Source: Desulfuromonadales bacterium
GTDB taxonomy: Bacteria > Desulfobacterota > Desulfuromonadia > Geobacterales > Pseudopelobacteraceae
DNA: 64,000 nucleotides
Direction: 5' to 3'
Assembly (NCBI GenBank): GCA_013349405.1
Contig: DUZS01000004.1
Span: forward strand, 1 to 64,000
Shown: positions 52,406 to 63,347 of the stretch, piece after piece
Numbering within the stretch: position 1 is the stretch's first letter
How the letters are laid out: the number at the start of each line of letters is the position of its first letter
The notes under the pieces: model-generated
Told to the model about the DNA's origin: nothing
What the model saw: only the letters and a program-made list of their open reading frames with translations
The model's database searches: none
Position numbers and translations under genes: made by a program

Positions 52406-52408
52406 CCG

Positions 52409-53482
52409 ATGCGTAAAGAATCTCTGAAATTCCTGGAACAGCTGCTTGATGCCCCCAGTCCTTCCGGTTATGAACAGCCGGCCCAGCGCGTTTTTCGCGA
52501 GTACGTTGCCCCGTTTTGCGATGAACTGACGACTGATGTCATGGGTAATGTCTATGCCCGTATCAGCGGCAAGGGGAAAAATCTTCCGCGAGTGATGGTA
52601 GTCGGCCATACCGACGAGATCGGCCTGCAGATAAAGTACATTGACGACAAGGGCTTCCTCTATTTTGCGGCGGTCGGCGGTGTTGACGCCCATCTGACGC
52701 CGGGCAAACGGGTCGCCGTGCACACAGCCAATGGACCGTTGCCGGGAGTGATCGGTAAAAAGCCGATTCATCTGATGGACAACAAGGATCGTGAAACGGT
52801 CGTCAAGTTGGAGTCCCAATATATCGACATCGGCGCTAGTGACAAAAAAGAAGCGCAAAAGCTGGTCAGGGTAGGGGATGCTGTGACCTTTGACAGTGCT
52901 TTTACCCGCCTGCACAATGATCGGGTCTCGTCACGCGGCTTTGATGACAAGGCCGGCTGCTTTGTGGTCGCCGAGGTATTGCGACTCGTGGCGGCTTCGG
53001 GGAAAAAACTGGCAATCGATCTGTATGGTGTTTCTTCGGTGCAGGAAGAGATCGGCCTGCGTGGTGGGACAACCAGTTGCTACACGATTAATCCTGACAT
53101 CGGCATCTGTGTCGAGGTCGATTTTGCCACCGATCAACCGGATGTGGAAAAAAAACATAACGGTGAGGTTGCACTCGGCAAAGGGCCGATACTTGCACGT
53201 GGCGCGAATATCAACCCGCATCTGTTTGAGCTGCTTCTGGCAGCAGCCGGGAAAGAAAAAATCGCACTCCAGCATACCGCCAGCCCGCGCGCTACCGGCA
53301 CGGACGCCAACGTTATGCAGATTTCGCGTGGCGGAGTCGCTACGGCACTGGTCAAAATACCATTGCGCTATATGCATACGCCGATTGAGACGGTCTCACT
53401 GGGTGATATGGAAAATGCTGCCAGGTTAATCATGGCAACGCTGGGGAAAATTTCTTCACGGGAAGAGTTTATTCCGAGCTGA
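52409..53482 (+). CDS. M42-family aminopeptidase/glutamyl aminopeptidase
   Basis: This 357-residue dinuclear metallopeptidase has GHTDEIGLQ (His, Asp), SSRGFDDKAGCF (bridging Asp), QEEIGLRGG (catalytic Glu pair), CVEVDFATDQPD and PLRYMHTPIE. M42 peptidases trim peptides in the cytoplasm. Some earlier annotations call these endoglucanases, which is not supported. It follows the radical SAM gene by three bases. Confidence 0.91.
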   Translation: MRKESLKFLEQLLDAPSPSGYEQPAQRVFREYVAPFCDELTTDVMGNVYARISGKGKNLPRVMVVGHTDEIGLQIKYIDDKGFLYFAAVGGVDAHLTPGKRVAVHTANGPLPGVIGKKPIHLMDNKDRETVVKLESQYIDIGASDKKEAQKLVRVGDAVTFDSAFTRLHNDRVSSRGFDDKAGCFVVAEVLRLVAASGKKLAIDLYGVSSVQEEIGLRGGTTSCYTINPDIGICVEVDFATDQPDVEKKHNGEVALGKGPILARGANINPHLFELLLAAAGKEKIALQHTASPRATGTDANVMQISRGGVATALVKIPLRYMHTPIETVSLGDMENAARLIMATLGKISSREEFIPS

Positions 53483-53492
53483 GTAACCATAC

Positions 53493-53513
53493 AAACCGGG
53501 CAGTCCATTTCCC

Positions 53514-53529
<16 letters not shown>
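53493..53529. terminator. Hairpin between the M42 gene and guaB
   Basis: AAACCGGGCA (53493-53502) pairs with TGCCCGGTTT (53520-53529) around a 17-base loop. No T-run follows. It overlaps the guaB promoter candidate, so it may be more than a terminator. Confidence 0.5.
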
Positions 53530-55042
<1,513 letters not shown>

Positions 55043-55057
55043 TAAATCAAAACGCAT

Positions 55058-55084
55058 ATGCCCCGGGTCGAATAACCGGGGCAT
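55058..55084. terminator. Hairpin between guaB and guaA
   Basis: ATGCCCCGG (55058-55066) pairs with CCGGGGCAT (55076-55084) around a 9-base loop. It lacks a T-run, so partial termination or mRNA processing is as likely as full termination. Confidence 0.55.
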
Positions 55085-55120
55085 TTAACGTCCTGCCATG
55101 TATTTAAAGGAAAGGTTCTT

Positions 55121-56680
55121 ATGTCAGACATTCACCGTCAAAAAATTCTGATACTCGACTTTGGGTCCCAATACACGCAACTCATCGCCCGTCGAGTTCG
55201 AGAAGCTCATGTTTACTGTGAACTGCACCCGTTTGATATGGATCTCGACGCAATCCGCAGCTTTGCTCCGAGTGGCATTATTCTTTCAGGTGGCCCCTGC
55301 TCGGTCTATGACGAGGGTGCTCCTGCCGTTGCTGAAGAGCTGTTTGAGCTTGGTGTTCCGATACTTGGTATCTGCTATGGTATGCAGCTTATGAGTCGTC
55401 ACTTTGGCGGCGACGTCGTCCCGTCCGGTAAACGGGAATTCGGCCATGCCGAACTGCTCTCACTCGGACAGCCGGGGCCGCTTTTTGATGGCTTCTTTGT
55501 CGAAGGGACAAGCCCGGTCTGGATGAGCCATGGTGACCATGTCGCCCGGGTGCCGGATGGTTTCGAAATTATTGCTGAAACTGCCAACGCCCCGGTCTGC
55601 GCTATCCAGAATGTCAGTAGAAATCTCTATGGCGTTCAGTTTCATCCGGAGGTAAACCATACGCCGCGCGGTGAACAGTTCATTGATATGTTCGTCAGGA
55701 AGATCTGCGGCTGCAGCGGACAATGGACCCCCGGTCAGATTGTTGAGGATGCCATTGAACGAATCCGCCGTCAGGTCGGTGGAGATACCGTCATCCTTGG
55801 CCTCTCCGGCGGTGTTGACTCCTCCGTTGCCGCTGCCTTGATCCACCGTGCCATCGGTGACCAACTGGTCTGTGTTTTTGTCGATAATGGTTTGCTGCGT
55901 CTTGGGGAGGGTGATCAGGTCATGTTTACCTTCGCGCAGAATCTCGGCGTCAAGGTGATCCGGGTAAATGCTGAGGAGCGTTTTCTGTCTGCATTGGCTG
56001 GTGTGTCTGACCCGGAAAAAAAGCGTAAGATCATCGGCGGGCTGTTTGTAGATATTTTTGAAGAGCAGTCGAAGCTGGTTAATGATGCCAACTGGCTGGC
56101 CCAGGGGACTATTTATCCTGACGTTATTGAATCTGCCGGTGCAAAAACCGGTAAGGCTCAATCCATAAAAAGTCATCACAATGTTGGTGGATTGCCTGAT
56201 TACATGAAGCTTAAGCTTCTCGAACCGCTCAGGGAACTGTTTAAGGACGAAGTTCGTGCCATCGGTGAAGAACTTGGCCTGCCTCGCCAGATGGTATGGC
56301 GTCATCCCTTTCCCGGTCCCGGTCTCGGCGTGCGGATTCTTGGTGAGGTGAAAAAGGAGTACTGCGATATCCTGCGCCGGGCCGATGCGATATATATCGA
56401 AGAGCTCTACGCCTCTGGCCATTATGACAAGATCAGCCAGGCATTTGCGGTGTTTCTGCCGGTTAAGAGTGTCGGTGTCATGGGTGACGGAAGAACATAC
56501 GAATATGTCGTTGCGTTGCGGGCGGTCGAGACCAAAGATTTCATGACCGCCGGATGGTACCCGATGCCGTATGACGATCTGGCCCGTATCAGTGGGCGAA
56601 TCATCAATGAGGTTAAGGGAATTAACCGGGTAGTGTACGATATCTCCAGCAAACCCCCGGCAACAATTGAGTGGGAGTAG
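55121..56680 (+). CDS. guaA: GMP synthase (glutamine-hydrolysing)
   Basis: This 519-residue protein has a class I glutamine amidotransferase (GICYGMQL nucleophile Cys, QFHPEVNHT) then the ATP-PPase [11 protein letters not shown], and the dimerisation end ([18 protein letters not shown]). It converts XMP to GMP. It follows guaB by 78 bases. Confidence 0.96.
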   Translation: MSDIHRQKILILDFGSQYTQLIARRVREAHVYCELHPFDMDLDAIRSFAPSGIILSGGPCSVYDEGAPAVAEELFELGVPILGICYGMQLMSRHFGGDVVPSGKREFGHAELLSLGQPGPLFDGFFVEGTSPVWMSHGDHVARVPDGFEIIAETANAPVCAIQNVSRNLYGVQFHPEVNHTPRGEQFIDMFVRKICGCSGQWTPGQIVEDAIERIRRQVGGDTVILGLSGGVDSSVAAALIHRAIGDQLVCVFVDNGLLRLGEGDQVMFTFAQNLGVKVIRVNAEERFLSALAGVSDPEKKRKIIGGLFVDIFEEQSKLVNDANWLAQGTIYPDVIESAGAKTGKAQSIKSHHNVGGLPDYMKLKLLEPLRELFKDEVRAIGEELGLPRQMVWRHPFPGPGLGVRILGEVKKEYCDILRRADAIYIEELYASGHYDKISQAFAVFLPVKSVGVMGDGRTYEYVVALRAVETKDFMTAGWYPMPYDDLARISGRIINEVKGINRVVYDISSKPPATIEWE

Positions 56681-56728
56681 CTGTATTCTGCTTATGATTG
56701 CCTATTGAAAATCGGATTGTCTTTTATA

Positions 56729-56757
56729 TTGACTTTTTGTGAACACTCTATTAAAGA
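56729..56757 (+). promoter_or_regulatory. Possible promoter of the cbb3 oxidase operon
   Basis: TTGACT (56729-56734) and TAAAGA (56752-56757) are 17 bases apart in the 158-base AT-rich gap before ccoN. No convincing FNR box was found. The -10 is weak. Confidence 0.35.
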
Positions 56758-56838
56758 TCAAAACAGTCATTTTTGTTGTATTAAAAAATATAAATTTAAT
56801 TGCAGGATTCGTTCCAACCTACGAAAAGGAGCAGAAGC

Positions 56839-58239
56839 ATGAAAGCATCAACGCGGTATGTGGATGACTCGGTAAAAGGCTTCATAACCTGGAGTATCAT
56901 CTGGGGGACAATTGCTGTCGTAGTCGGCATCCTGATCTCCCTGCAGCTGGCCTGGCCGCAGCTGAATGTCGCGCCGTATCTGACCTATGGTCGTCTGCGT
57001 CCGATCCATACCAATGCCGGTATTTTCGGTTGGGGCATCGGCAGCTTTATTGCCATGTTTTTTTACATTACGCAGCGGCTTACCAAAACGCCGCTCTGGA
57101 GCCCAAAGCTGGCACGAGTGACGCTCTGGATCTTTAATGTTGCCATTGCATCTGCTGCCGTGACGCTGGCCATGGGGATCAACCGCACCAAGGAATACGC
57201 TGAGCTGGAATGGCCTCTTGCAGTTATTGTTGCCATCATCTGGGTTCTTTTCTCGATCAATGTCTTTATGACAATCCTGAAGCGCAAGGAAGAGCAGATG
57301 TATATCTCGCTCTGGTACATCATGGCGGCTCTGGTCGGGGTGACCGTGCTGTATGTGGTTAATAATCTGGGGATGCCGCTCCATCTGTTCAAATCCTACT
57401 CCGCCTTTGCAGGAACCAATGACGCCAATGTCCAGTGGTGGTATGGTCATAACGCTGTGGCCATGGTTCTTACGGTACCGCCCCTTGCCATTTTTTATTA
57501 TTTCCTCCCGAAAATAACCAATAATCCGATCTATAGTCACCGTATGGGGATCATCGCCTTCTGGTCCCTGATTTTCATGTACCTCTGGACAGGTGCCCAT
57601 CATCTGCTCTGGACGCCGGTGCCTGACTGGATTCAGACCGTTGCCATGGCATTCTCGATCATGCTGATAGCACCTTCATGGGGTGCGGTTATAAACGGCT
57701 ATCTGACCATGAATGGTCAGTGGGAAAAAATGAAGTCCAACTATCTGGTCAAATTCATGATTGTCGGTATAACCTTTTACGGATTACAGACGTTGCAGGG
57801 TCCGATGCAGTCCATTCGCTCATTCTCGGCGTTTATTCACTACACCGACTGGGTTCCGGGGCATGTCCACATGGGAACAATGGGGTGGGTTTCCATGGTT
57901 CTGTTTGGTGCAACCTATTATGTGGCGACAACGTTGAGTGATACTGAGGTTTACAGTGTCAAGCTTGCCAATGCCCACTTCTGGCTGGTTCTGATCGGAC
58001 AGTTGATCTACTCCATCACCATGTGGATCGCCGGGGTTCAGCAGGGGAGCATGCTGCTTGCTACAAATCCTGACGGCACACTGCATTACAGTTTCATGGA
58101 AACCATGATCGCCATCTTCCCGTATTATAAAATCAGAGCGGTCAGCGGCTTCATCTATCTTGCCGGATTGGCGCTGTTTATTTACAACATTTACAAAACC
58201 TTCCAGAAGGGTGCGGCTGCACCGGCTGTCAAGGCGTAA
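56839..58239 (+). CDS. ccoN: cbb3-type cytochrome c oxidase subunit I
   Basis: This 466-residue membrane protein has about twelve helices. Heme and copper ligands are seen in RPIHTNAGIFGWG (low-spin heme His), WWYGHNAV (CuB His), WTGAHHLLWTP (His pair) and VPGHVHMGTMGW (heme His). It reduces oxygen. The ATG at 56839 follows AAAAGGAGCAG; an earlier frame start lacks a site. Genes for the c-type subunits follow directly. cbb3 oxidases work at low oxygen. Confidence 0.94.
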   Translation: MKASTRYVDDSVKGFITWSIIWGTIAVVVGILISLQLAWPQLNVAPYLTYGRLRPIHTNAGIFGWGIGSFIAMFFYITQRLTKTPLWSPKLARVTLWIFNVAIASAAVTLAMGINRTKEYAELEWPLAVIVAIIWVLFSINVFMTILKRKEEQMYISLWYIMAALVGVTVLYVVNNLGMPLHLFKSYSAFAGTNDANVQWWYGHNAVAMVLTVPPLAIFYYFLPKITNNPIYSHRMGIIAFWSLIFMYLWTGAHHLLWTPVPDWIQTVAMAFSIMLIAPSWGAVINGYLTMNGQWEKMKSNYLVKFMIVGITFYGLQTLQGPMQSIRSFSAFIHYTDWVPGHVHMGTMGWVSMVLFGATYYVATTLSDTEVYSVKLANAHFWLVLIGQLIYSITMWIAGVQQGSMLLATNPDGTLHYSFMETMIAIFPYYKIRAVSGFIYLAGLALFIYNIYKTFQKGAAAPAVKA

Positions 58240-58296
58240 CCTGACGTTACCGTCAGGAGAGTACCCCACAAATTCACTACGGACGAGGACGATACC

Positions 58297-59178
58297 ATGT
58301 TGGAAAAAAATCCCGTTATTTTTATTATTCTGGCTTTTGTCGTTATTATGATCGGCACTACGATTACCATGATAGCCCCTTTCAAATGGATTAACAGCGA
58401 AAGTGACAAGATTGCCGAGGTAAAGCCGTACACGCCGCTGCAGCAGGAAGGACGCGATCTGTACATGCGGGAAGGGTGCAATAACTGCCATTCTCAGACG
58501 GTGCGCACCCTGGCTGCTGATGTTGAGCGCTACGGCAACGGCGGCGGCTATTCGAAGTCGGGGGAATTTGTCTATGACCGCCCGCATCTGTGGGGTTCCC
58601 GCCGTACCGGTCCTGATCTGGCCCGCATCGGCCTGAAATATCCTGATCCCAAGGGTGCCTGGCACCGCAAGCATATGGCTGACCCACAATCGGTGGTTCC
58701 GGCATCAAACATGCCTGCCTACGCTTTCCTGAATACGCCGCTTGACACGACATATTCAGAGCGGAAGATGAAGCTGCTCAAATTTCCATATACACAGGCT
58801 GATCTCGATGATCTGAAGGGGAAAACCGAGATGGATGCCATGATTGCCTATATGCGTAAGCTTGGCACAGATATTCCGGTAAAAAAAGCTGCAGCGGCTC
58901 TTCAGACTCCCGTTACTTTGAAGAACCCGTTTAGTGATCTGAAGACAGTTGAAAAAGAAGCAGAAGCAATTTATAAGCAGCAGTGCGCGTCATGTCATGG
59001 CGAAAAGCGTGAGGGGACGCTTGGACCGGCATTGAAAGGTTCTGCCAGGTCGGATGCCGAGCTGTTTACCATCATCTCGAAAGGGATTGAGGCAAATGGC
59101 ATGCCGCCCTTTGCAGCCTCACTTGATGCACAGAAAATATGGAAGCTGGTAACCTATATCAAGCTGGATTCAAAGTAA
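58297..59178 (+). CDS. ccoO: CcoO-like subunit with an added C-terminal cytochrome c domain
   Basis: This 293-residue protein has one N-terminal membrane helix (~7-28) and the CcoO heme site CNNCHSQ (C61-H65), with NMPAYAFL as the distal Met. After ~190 residues a second c-type domain begins: CASCHGE (C230-H234) and NGMPPFAAS as the Met-containing loop. Usual CcoO is monoheme and ~200 residues, so a CcoP-like domain is fused here. It feeds electrons to CcoN. The small peptide gene overlaps its stop. Confidence 0.9.
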   Translation: MLEKNPVIFIILAFVVIMIGTTITMIAPFKWINSESDKIAEVKPYTPLQQEGRDLYMREGCNNCHSQTVRTLAADVERYGNGGGYSKSGEFVYDRPHLWGSRRTGPDLARIGLKYPDPKGAWHRKHMADPQSVVPASNMPAYAFLNTPLDTTYSERKMKLLKFPYTQADLDDLKGKTEMDAMIAYMRKLGTDIPVKKAAAALQTPVTLKNPFSDLKTVEKEAEAIYKQQCASCHGEKREGTLGPALKGSARSDAELFTIISKGIEANGMPPFAASLDAQKIWKLVTYIKLDSK

Positions 59179-59318
59179 TGTTTGATACCCGCTTCATTTT
59201 TTTGCTGTTAACGGGTTTTTTGCTGACGATCCTGGTTGCCATTGCTGTTTCGACGTTAAAAAAGAACCGTAAGCAAAAGCTGGAAGAACCTAAACACAGG
59301 ATGCTTGAGGACGACTAA
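59178..59318 (+). CDS. CcoQ-like small membrane peptide
   Basis: The start overlaps the previous stop (TAATG at 59176-59180). The 46-residue product has one hydrophobic helix (IFLLLTGFLLTILVAIAV) and a charged C-terminus (KKNRKQKLEEPKHRMLEDD). CcoQ proteins have this shape and stabilise cbb3 oxidase. Its position between the two cytochrome genes fits. Sequence similarity cannot be checked on such a short protein. Confidence 0.7.
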   Translation: MFDTRFIFLLLTGFLLTILVAIAVSTLKKNRKQKLEEPKHRMLEDD

Positions 59319-59339
59319 TTTTTTTCAAGGAGTGGCTGT

Positions 59340-59831
59340 ATGTCAAAACAGGAAGAGTACGACGGAATAACATATCGCGAAGAAAAAAGTTCTCCTGCTG
59401 TTTTCCGGATTTTATTTACCGTACTGATCGTATGGGGTGTGATTTTTATGGGGTACTATCTTTTTAGCGGATGGAATTCCCAGGCTGAGGCAGATGCCGC
59501 AAAAAAAGCGCGTGACGATCAGAAACAGATTGCCCATAAAGCGGTTGAGGCGAGCGGTACTGCATATCAAGGGAGTGGGCACAAGGTAGAGGCGTACATT
59601 GCTGTTGGTAAAAAATTGTACGGCAGTCTGTGTGTTGCGTGTCATGGTGAAGGTGCGAAAGGTGGCGTCGGACCTGATCTGACAATCTCGAAATATAAAT
59701 ACGGCAAAACGAGGCTGGATCTTACCAAATCTATCTCAGAAGGGCGCCCGGGCGGCATGCCGGCATTCAGCAGTCAGGTTGACAAGGAGCAGATTGAAGG
59801 TCTCGTTGAATATGTGCTCACGCTTAAATAG
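59340..59831 (+). CDS. Monoheme membrane-anchored cytochrome c (CcoP-like)
   Basis: This 163-residue protein has a CcoP-type start (YDGITYREEKSSPAVFRILFTVLIVWGVIFMGYY, with one helix at ~18-42). One heme site follows, CVACHGEGAKGG (about 99-103 for C-H), with GGMPAFSSQ as the likely distal Met. Canonical CcoP has two hemes; the second one is in the CcoO-like protein here. It follows the small peptide by 21 bases. Confidence 0.88.
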   Translation: MSKQEEYDGITYREEKSSPAVFRILFTVLIVWGVIFMGYYLFSGWNSQAEADAAKKARDDQKQIAHKAVEASGTAYQGSGHKVEAYIAVGKKLYGSLCVACHGEGAKGGVGPDLTISKYKYGKTRLDLTKSISEGRPGGMPAFSSQVDKEQIEGLVEYVLTLK

Positions 59832-59857
59832 TAATCGTGTTTCCTGAAGCACCCCCA

Positions 59858-61003
59858 TTATAGCGCAGATTCTTCCAACCCTGCAATTATCCGTAAAAAA
59901 TTCCGGGTAAGGGCAGGGTGGAGGTCCGTTCCGACCATACTGTGCAGCATATCAGTAATTTCAGCGAGAGGTACCGGTTCCCGGTAGGGACGTCGGGTAC
60001 GTAATGCATCAAAAAAATCTGAAATCATTGTCATGTGGCTGCAGAGATTCTGTTCCCACCCGGCTGCGACCCGCGGATAGCCACTTAAATTAAACTTCAT
60101 ATGATGTTCATACGCCGTAATGACTGCCAGTCTTGGCACTGCCGGTGTTTCCAATAGATGACGGGCGCCTTTGACCGGATGCTGCTTCATTATAATAAAC
60201 TCTTCGTCAGTGAGTTTGCCTGTTTTTGTTAGAATTTCTTCCGGAATGAAAAGTTTACCAATGTCGTGCAGCATAGCCGCCACACCAATGTCATTTAACA
60301 GCTGACCATTGATGCCGATCGCCATTGACTGAGCAAGATTAAGAATGCACACATTTGTTGAATGGGTAAACGTATATTCATCCGCATCGCGCAGGGCAGC
60401 CATGGCAAGCAGCGGTTTCCCCTCCTCCCGGAACACATTGATAAAGCCTGTTACGACTTCAGTGACCCCGTTAATCTGCAGTTTATGTTTGTTTTTCAGG
60501 GTAGTGTATATCTCCATGAATTGGGACAACTCTTTGCGCGGCATGTCGGGCAAAGACAGCTTCTCCGAATGTGAGCCGTTGTGTGCACTCTCTGCTGACA
60601 TTCCAGACCTGTTGACGTTTACTTTGCCAAGGCGGACGTGATCCGATGAAGTCATCAACTGAGCAGTATCTTCCAACTGTTTGGCTAATCCGCCTATCAG
60701 ACCGTCAACTTCCGATTTAGTGATGCCCTTATATAGTTTGAGAATGCCTATGCCCCGGGATTTCAGAATCTGCGTAAATCGGTTGATAAACAGGCTCACT
60801 GTATGGGGCTGACCATCAATGACCAGTTCATTTTCCACCACCATCAGGGTTATTTCCGGCCTGGATTGGAGCACCGTTTCAATGTTTGCAAAAGCCTGTT
60901 CCGAAAGGCGTGCAACCTGGGGATGAGATACGCCATACAAAGAGGCATTGGCAGTGGCGGAGAGCAGATGACAGATGAATTCGGTAATAGTAGCGCTGCT
61001 CAT
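59858..61003 (-). CDS. HD-GYP domain protein with a novel N-terminal domain
   Basis: This 381-residue protein has a C-terminal HD-GYP domain (~190-370) with LHDIGKLFIPEEIL (HD), EHHMKF and LSGYPR (the GYP motif). HD-GYP enzymes break down c-di-GMP. The first ~115 residues (with SHPQVARLSEQAF, ITLMVVENELVIDG, RGIGILKLYKGITKSEVDGLI) resemble the N-terminus of the gene upstream (61000-63171). The start overlaps that gene's stop (ATGA). In the HHxxx-loop the usual Glu/Asp is replaced by Lys/Phe/Asn, so activity should be checked. Confidence 0.83.
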   Translation of the reverse strand: MSSATITEFICHLLSATANASLYGVSHPQVARLSEQAFANIETVLQSRPEITLMVVENELVIDGQPHTVSLFINRFTQILKSRGIGILKLYKGITKSEVDGLIGGLAKQLEDTAQLMTSSDHVRLGKVNVNRSGMSAESAHNGSHSEKLSLPDMPRKELSQFMEIYTTLKNKHKLQINGVTEVVTGFINVFREEGKPLLAMAALRDADEYTFTHSTNVCILNLAQSMAIGINGQLLNDIGVAAMLHDIGKLFIPEEILTKTGKLTDEEFIIMKQHPVKGARHLLETPAVPRLAVITAYEHHMKFNLSGYPRVAAGWEQNLCSHMTMISDFFDALRTRRPYREPVPLAEITDMLHSMVGTDLHPALTRNFLRIIAGLEESAL

Positions 61004-63171
61004 GAACTTTTCCCTGAAATTATGCGTAATGTCTCTGCCGCCAGTCGGCCGATTTTGCCGGAATTTTTGGCAATAAGTTCAAGCACCGGCCGGGAAAATA
61101 ATAAGGGGTATTTTGGCAGAGAATGAATTATATCTGATTTTAGTTTTGTGAGTTGTCGAGAGTGAAGCAGGCTTCGCGAACGGAGAATTCTGGCAAGCTC
61201 CGGTAAAACCTCGACACGTCGACTCTCCCCCAACGTGTGCACTATGGTGCTTTTTATAGTACATTCACTTTGTGAATAGCCCCCCTGTACCAGCATTGCA
61301 GTCAATTTTGCAACAATTATCGGAGAGTCACAGCGTTCTGCAAGCTGAATTGCCGTTACTTGTAATTCCTGGTTCTGGCTGTTTAAATTATCCAATAACA
61401 GCTGTTCGGCATGAGGATCATGAAAATGCACCAGCGTTTTCAGTACTTCATGACGCAGACGGGGGTCTTCACTCTTCAGCAGTGGCCGGATTCGGCCGAC
61501 AATAGACGGGTCTTTCTGGGAAGAAAGAATAATCAGCATATTGCGCAGAAAATACCAGTGCGTTTCACTTTTAAGCCGGTTGAGGATCGGCACCCGTGAC
61601 ACCGGACCCAATGCAATGAGGCAGTCGATATATAATCGCCGTATCGACATCTTCTTCTCTTCAGATAATCGATCAAGCACAGCTTCTACAAACGGGCCGC
61701 CAATTTTGATGATCAGCGCTCGAATATCGTCATAGCATGGTTTACCCCAGACAGTAAGGCCATCCAGTATCTCCTCGAGAAATTCACGCCGTCCATATTC
61801 CTCGCGTAGTCGGTATTGAATCTCAACCGGAAAGGTACCGTCCTTAAGTTGGTCAATCATAACATGCAGTTGGCTGTAGTCACCGGTCTGGAGAAAAAAG
61901 CCGAACATGTCTGTCAGATTTTGCAATAACATATCCCGTTCTGCCGGGGATTCAACTCCTTCACGGATCATATTCATCAGAATGTTTCCGATACTCCCTT
62001 CAACAGCACGGCTTTCCATCGTTGTCAGCAGAGTTGAAACATCTTCCAGGTTACGGTTGAAAATATGGTCGGATGCAATAATTTTGTTGAGTTTTTTCTG
62101 GTAACTATCAGGAACAAACTCTTCTGAAGAATGTTCACGTAAGATCGTCTTCATTTTATGAGAGATCTCGTTGTCCTCTGTATCCTCCTCGCGTCTGTTT
62201 TGCTGTGATCCGGCATTGGCACCAAAGCGTTGCAGCAACCCGAACACTACCGGAGAAACGCTGAGGCGGTCGTGGCTGATATCATCAAGGGCTTCAATGA
62301 TCGCATTGTCAGAAAGAGAGCCAAGAATCAGTTCAATTGCTGCATGTCGCTCCGGGTGTATAGCACTAAAGGAGCTGTTGAGAAATTGCCTGCGCAGTTC
62401 GGGGGAAAGATTACTGATAACATCGGCCAGTTTTCTGTAAGGCTCCGGGGTATGAATTTCTGAAAAAGAATTTCCGTCTTCATTTTCAAAAAAGCATGCG
62501 ATAGCGGCACACACATCTGATTCATCAATGCCGCCTTCGACAAATCTCTGATTGAGTATGCGAGCAAGTATTTCCGGGGAAAAATCGGCTTCGCCGCCTT
62601 CTTCCGGCGTCAGACCGCCAAGCCTGAGTTTTCGTGCAAATGTATCCCATACGCTATCAGCCTGAATACTGCTTTGGGCAGCAGTGATGGAATCCTGATC
62701 AGATGCCGTAAAAAGGTCATAGCGAATTGGCCGGATAGTCATTGCAGTGATTCCCGCATTGGCCCATAGCTGTTCAATGCCGCCGTACTGCTGTATGTCC
62801 TCACGCTTAAGAGCTAATATGGCAATAAAATTGTCTAGTTCTCTCGCGGTTATACCGCTGTGAAACAGCAATGCTGCGATGCCGCGCTCAAAAAGCAGAC
62901 GGGAAAAATTCTTGTAAATGATGTTTGACTTTTCTAGGATAATACCATTCGCCATGAGGCCTTCATTGGTAACTCCGAGAATGATTTCATCATGTTCGTG
63001 CACAAGATTTTCGTAGCTGCGCAGCACTTTTTCCAAAGAGGCCGCTATGACCGGGTGGTCTTGCGGATACGCGCTCTTGTTCCTCCGGGCGATGTAAAGC
63101 TCGGTGATCAGTGACGCAAGATCCCTTTTTTCAGCTTTTTGCGCTGATATGATTTCTGGTTGAGGTGACAC
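61000..63171 (-). CDS. Large HEAT-like repeat protein with the same N-terminal domain
   Basis: This 723-residue soluble protein has an N-terminal ~115-residue domain (DHPVIAASLEKVL, IILGVTNEGLMANG, RGIAALLFHSGITARELDNFI) close to that of the following HD-GYP protein. The C-terminal third (~540-715) is helical with HEAT-like repeats (KSEDPRLRHEVLKTLVHFHD, NSQNQELQVTAIQLAERC). I do not recognise a named family. A GTG at 63171 starts it without a good ribosome site. Translational coupling with the HD-GYP gene suggests a physical pair. Confidence 0.7.
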   Translation of the reverse strand: MSPQPEIISAQKAEKRDLASLITELYIARRNKSAYPQDHPVIAASLEKVLRSYENLVHEHDEIILGVTNEGLMANGIILEKSNIIYKNFSRLLFERGIAALLFHSGITARELDNFIAILALKREDIQQYGGIEQLWANAGITAMTIRPIRYDLFTASDQDSITAAQSSIQADSVWDTFARKLRLGGLTPEEGGEADFSPEILARILNQRFVEGGIDESDVCAAIACFFENEDGNSFSEIHTPEPYRKLADVISNLSPELRRQFLNSSFSAIHPERHAAIELILGSLSDNAIIEALDDISHDRLSVSPVVFGLLQRFGANAGSQQNRREEDTEDNEISHKMKTILREHSSEEFVPDSYQKKLNKIIASDHIFNRNLEDVSTLLTTMESRAVEGSIGNILMNMIREGVESPAERDMLLQNLTDMFGFFLQTGDYSQLHVMIDQLKDGTFPVEIQYRLREEYGRREFLEEILDGLTVWGKPCYDDIRALIIKIGGPFVEAVLDRLSEEKKMSIRRLYIDCLIALGPVSRVPILNRLKSETHWYFLRNMLIILSSQKDPSIVGRIRPLLKSEDPRLRHEVLKTLVHFHDPHAEQLLLDNLNSQNQELQVTAIQLAERCDSPIIVAKLTAMLVQGGYSQSECTIKSTIVHTLGESRRVEVLPELARILRSRSLLHSRQLTKLKSDIIHSLPKYPLLFSRPVLELIAKNSGKIGRLAAETLRIISGKSS

Positions 63172-63288
63172 GATTGATCATACTACCATTAAATTAAAAT
63201 TTGACCACCAAAAACAAAGCAAAAACAACGCGATTATGCATGGTTTATTCGTGGCTCTGTTATTCATAGTATTGAAATTTCTTCGCAC

Positions 63289-63317
63289 TTGACCTAAACC
63301 ATTATTTACGCTAGCTT
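63289..63317 (+). promoter_or_regulatory. Promoter of rsmD
   Basis: TTGACC (63289-63294) and TAGCTT (63312-63317) are 17 bases apart in the divergent gap of 176 bases. The rsmD ATG is at 63348. No promoter was assigned with confidence for the opposite direction. Confidence 0.5.
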
Positions 63318-63347
63318 CGCCTGATTCAAAGTCAGCGGGTTGTACAT

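Noticed and set aside
52409-53482. Cellulase/endoglucanase
   Set aside because: Old annotations of M42 proteins use this name; the metal ligands and catalytic Glu pair are those of aminopeptidases.
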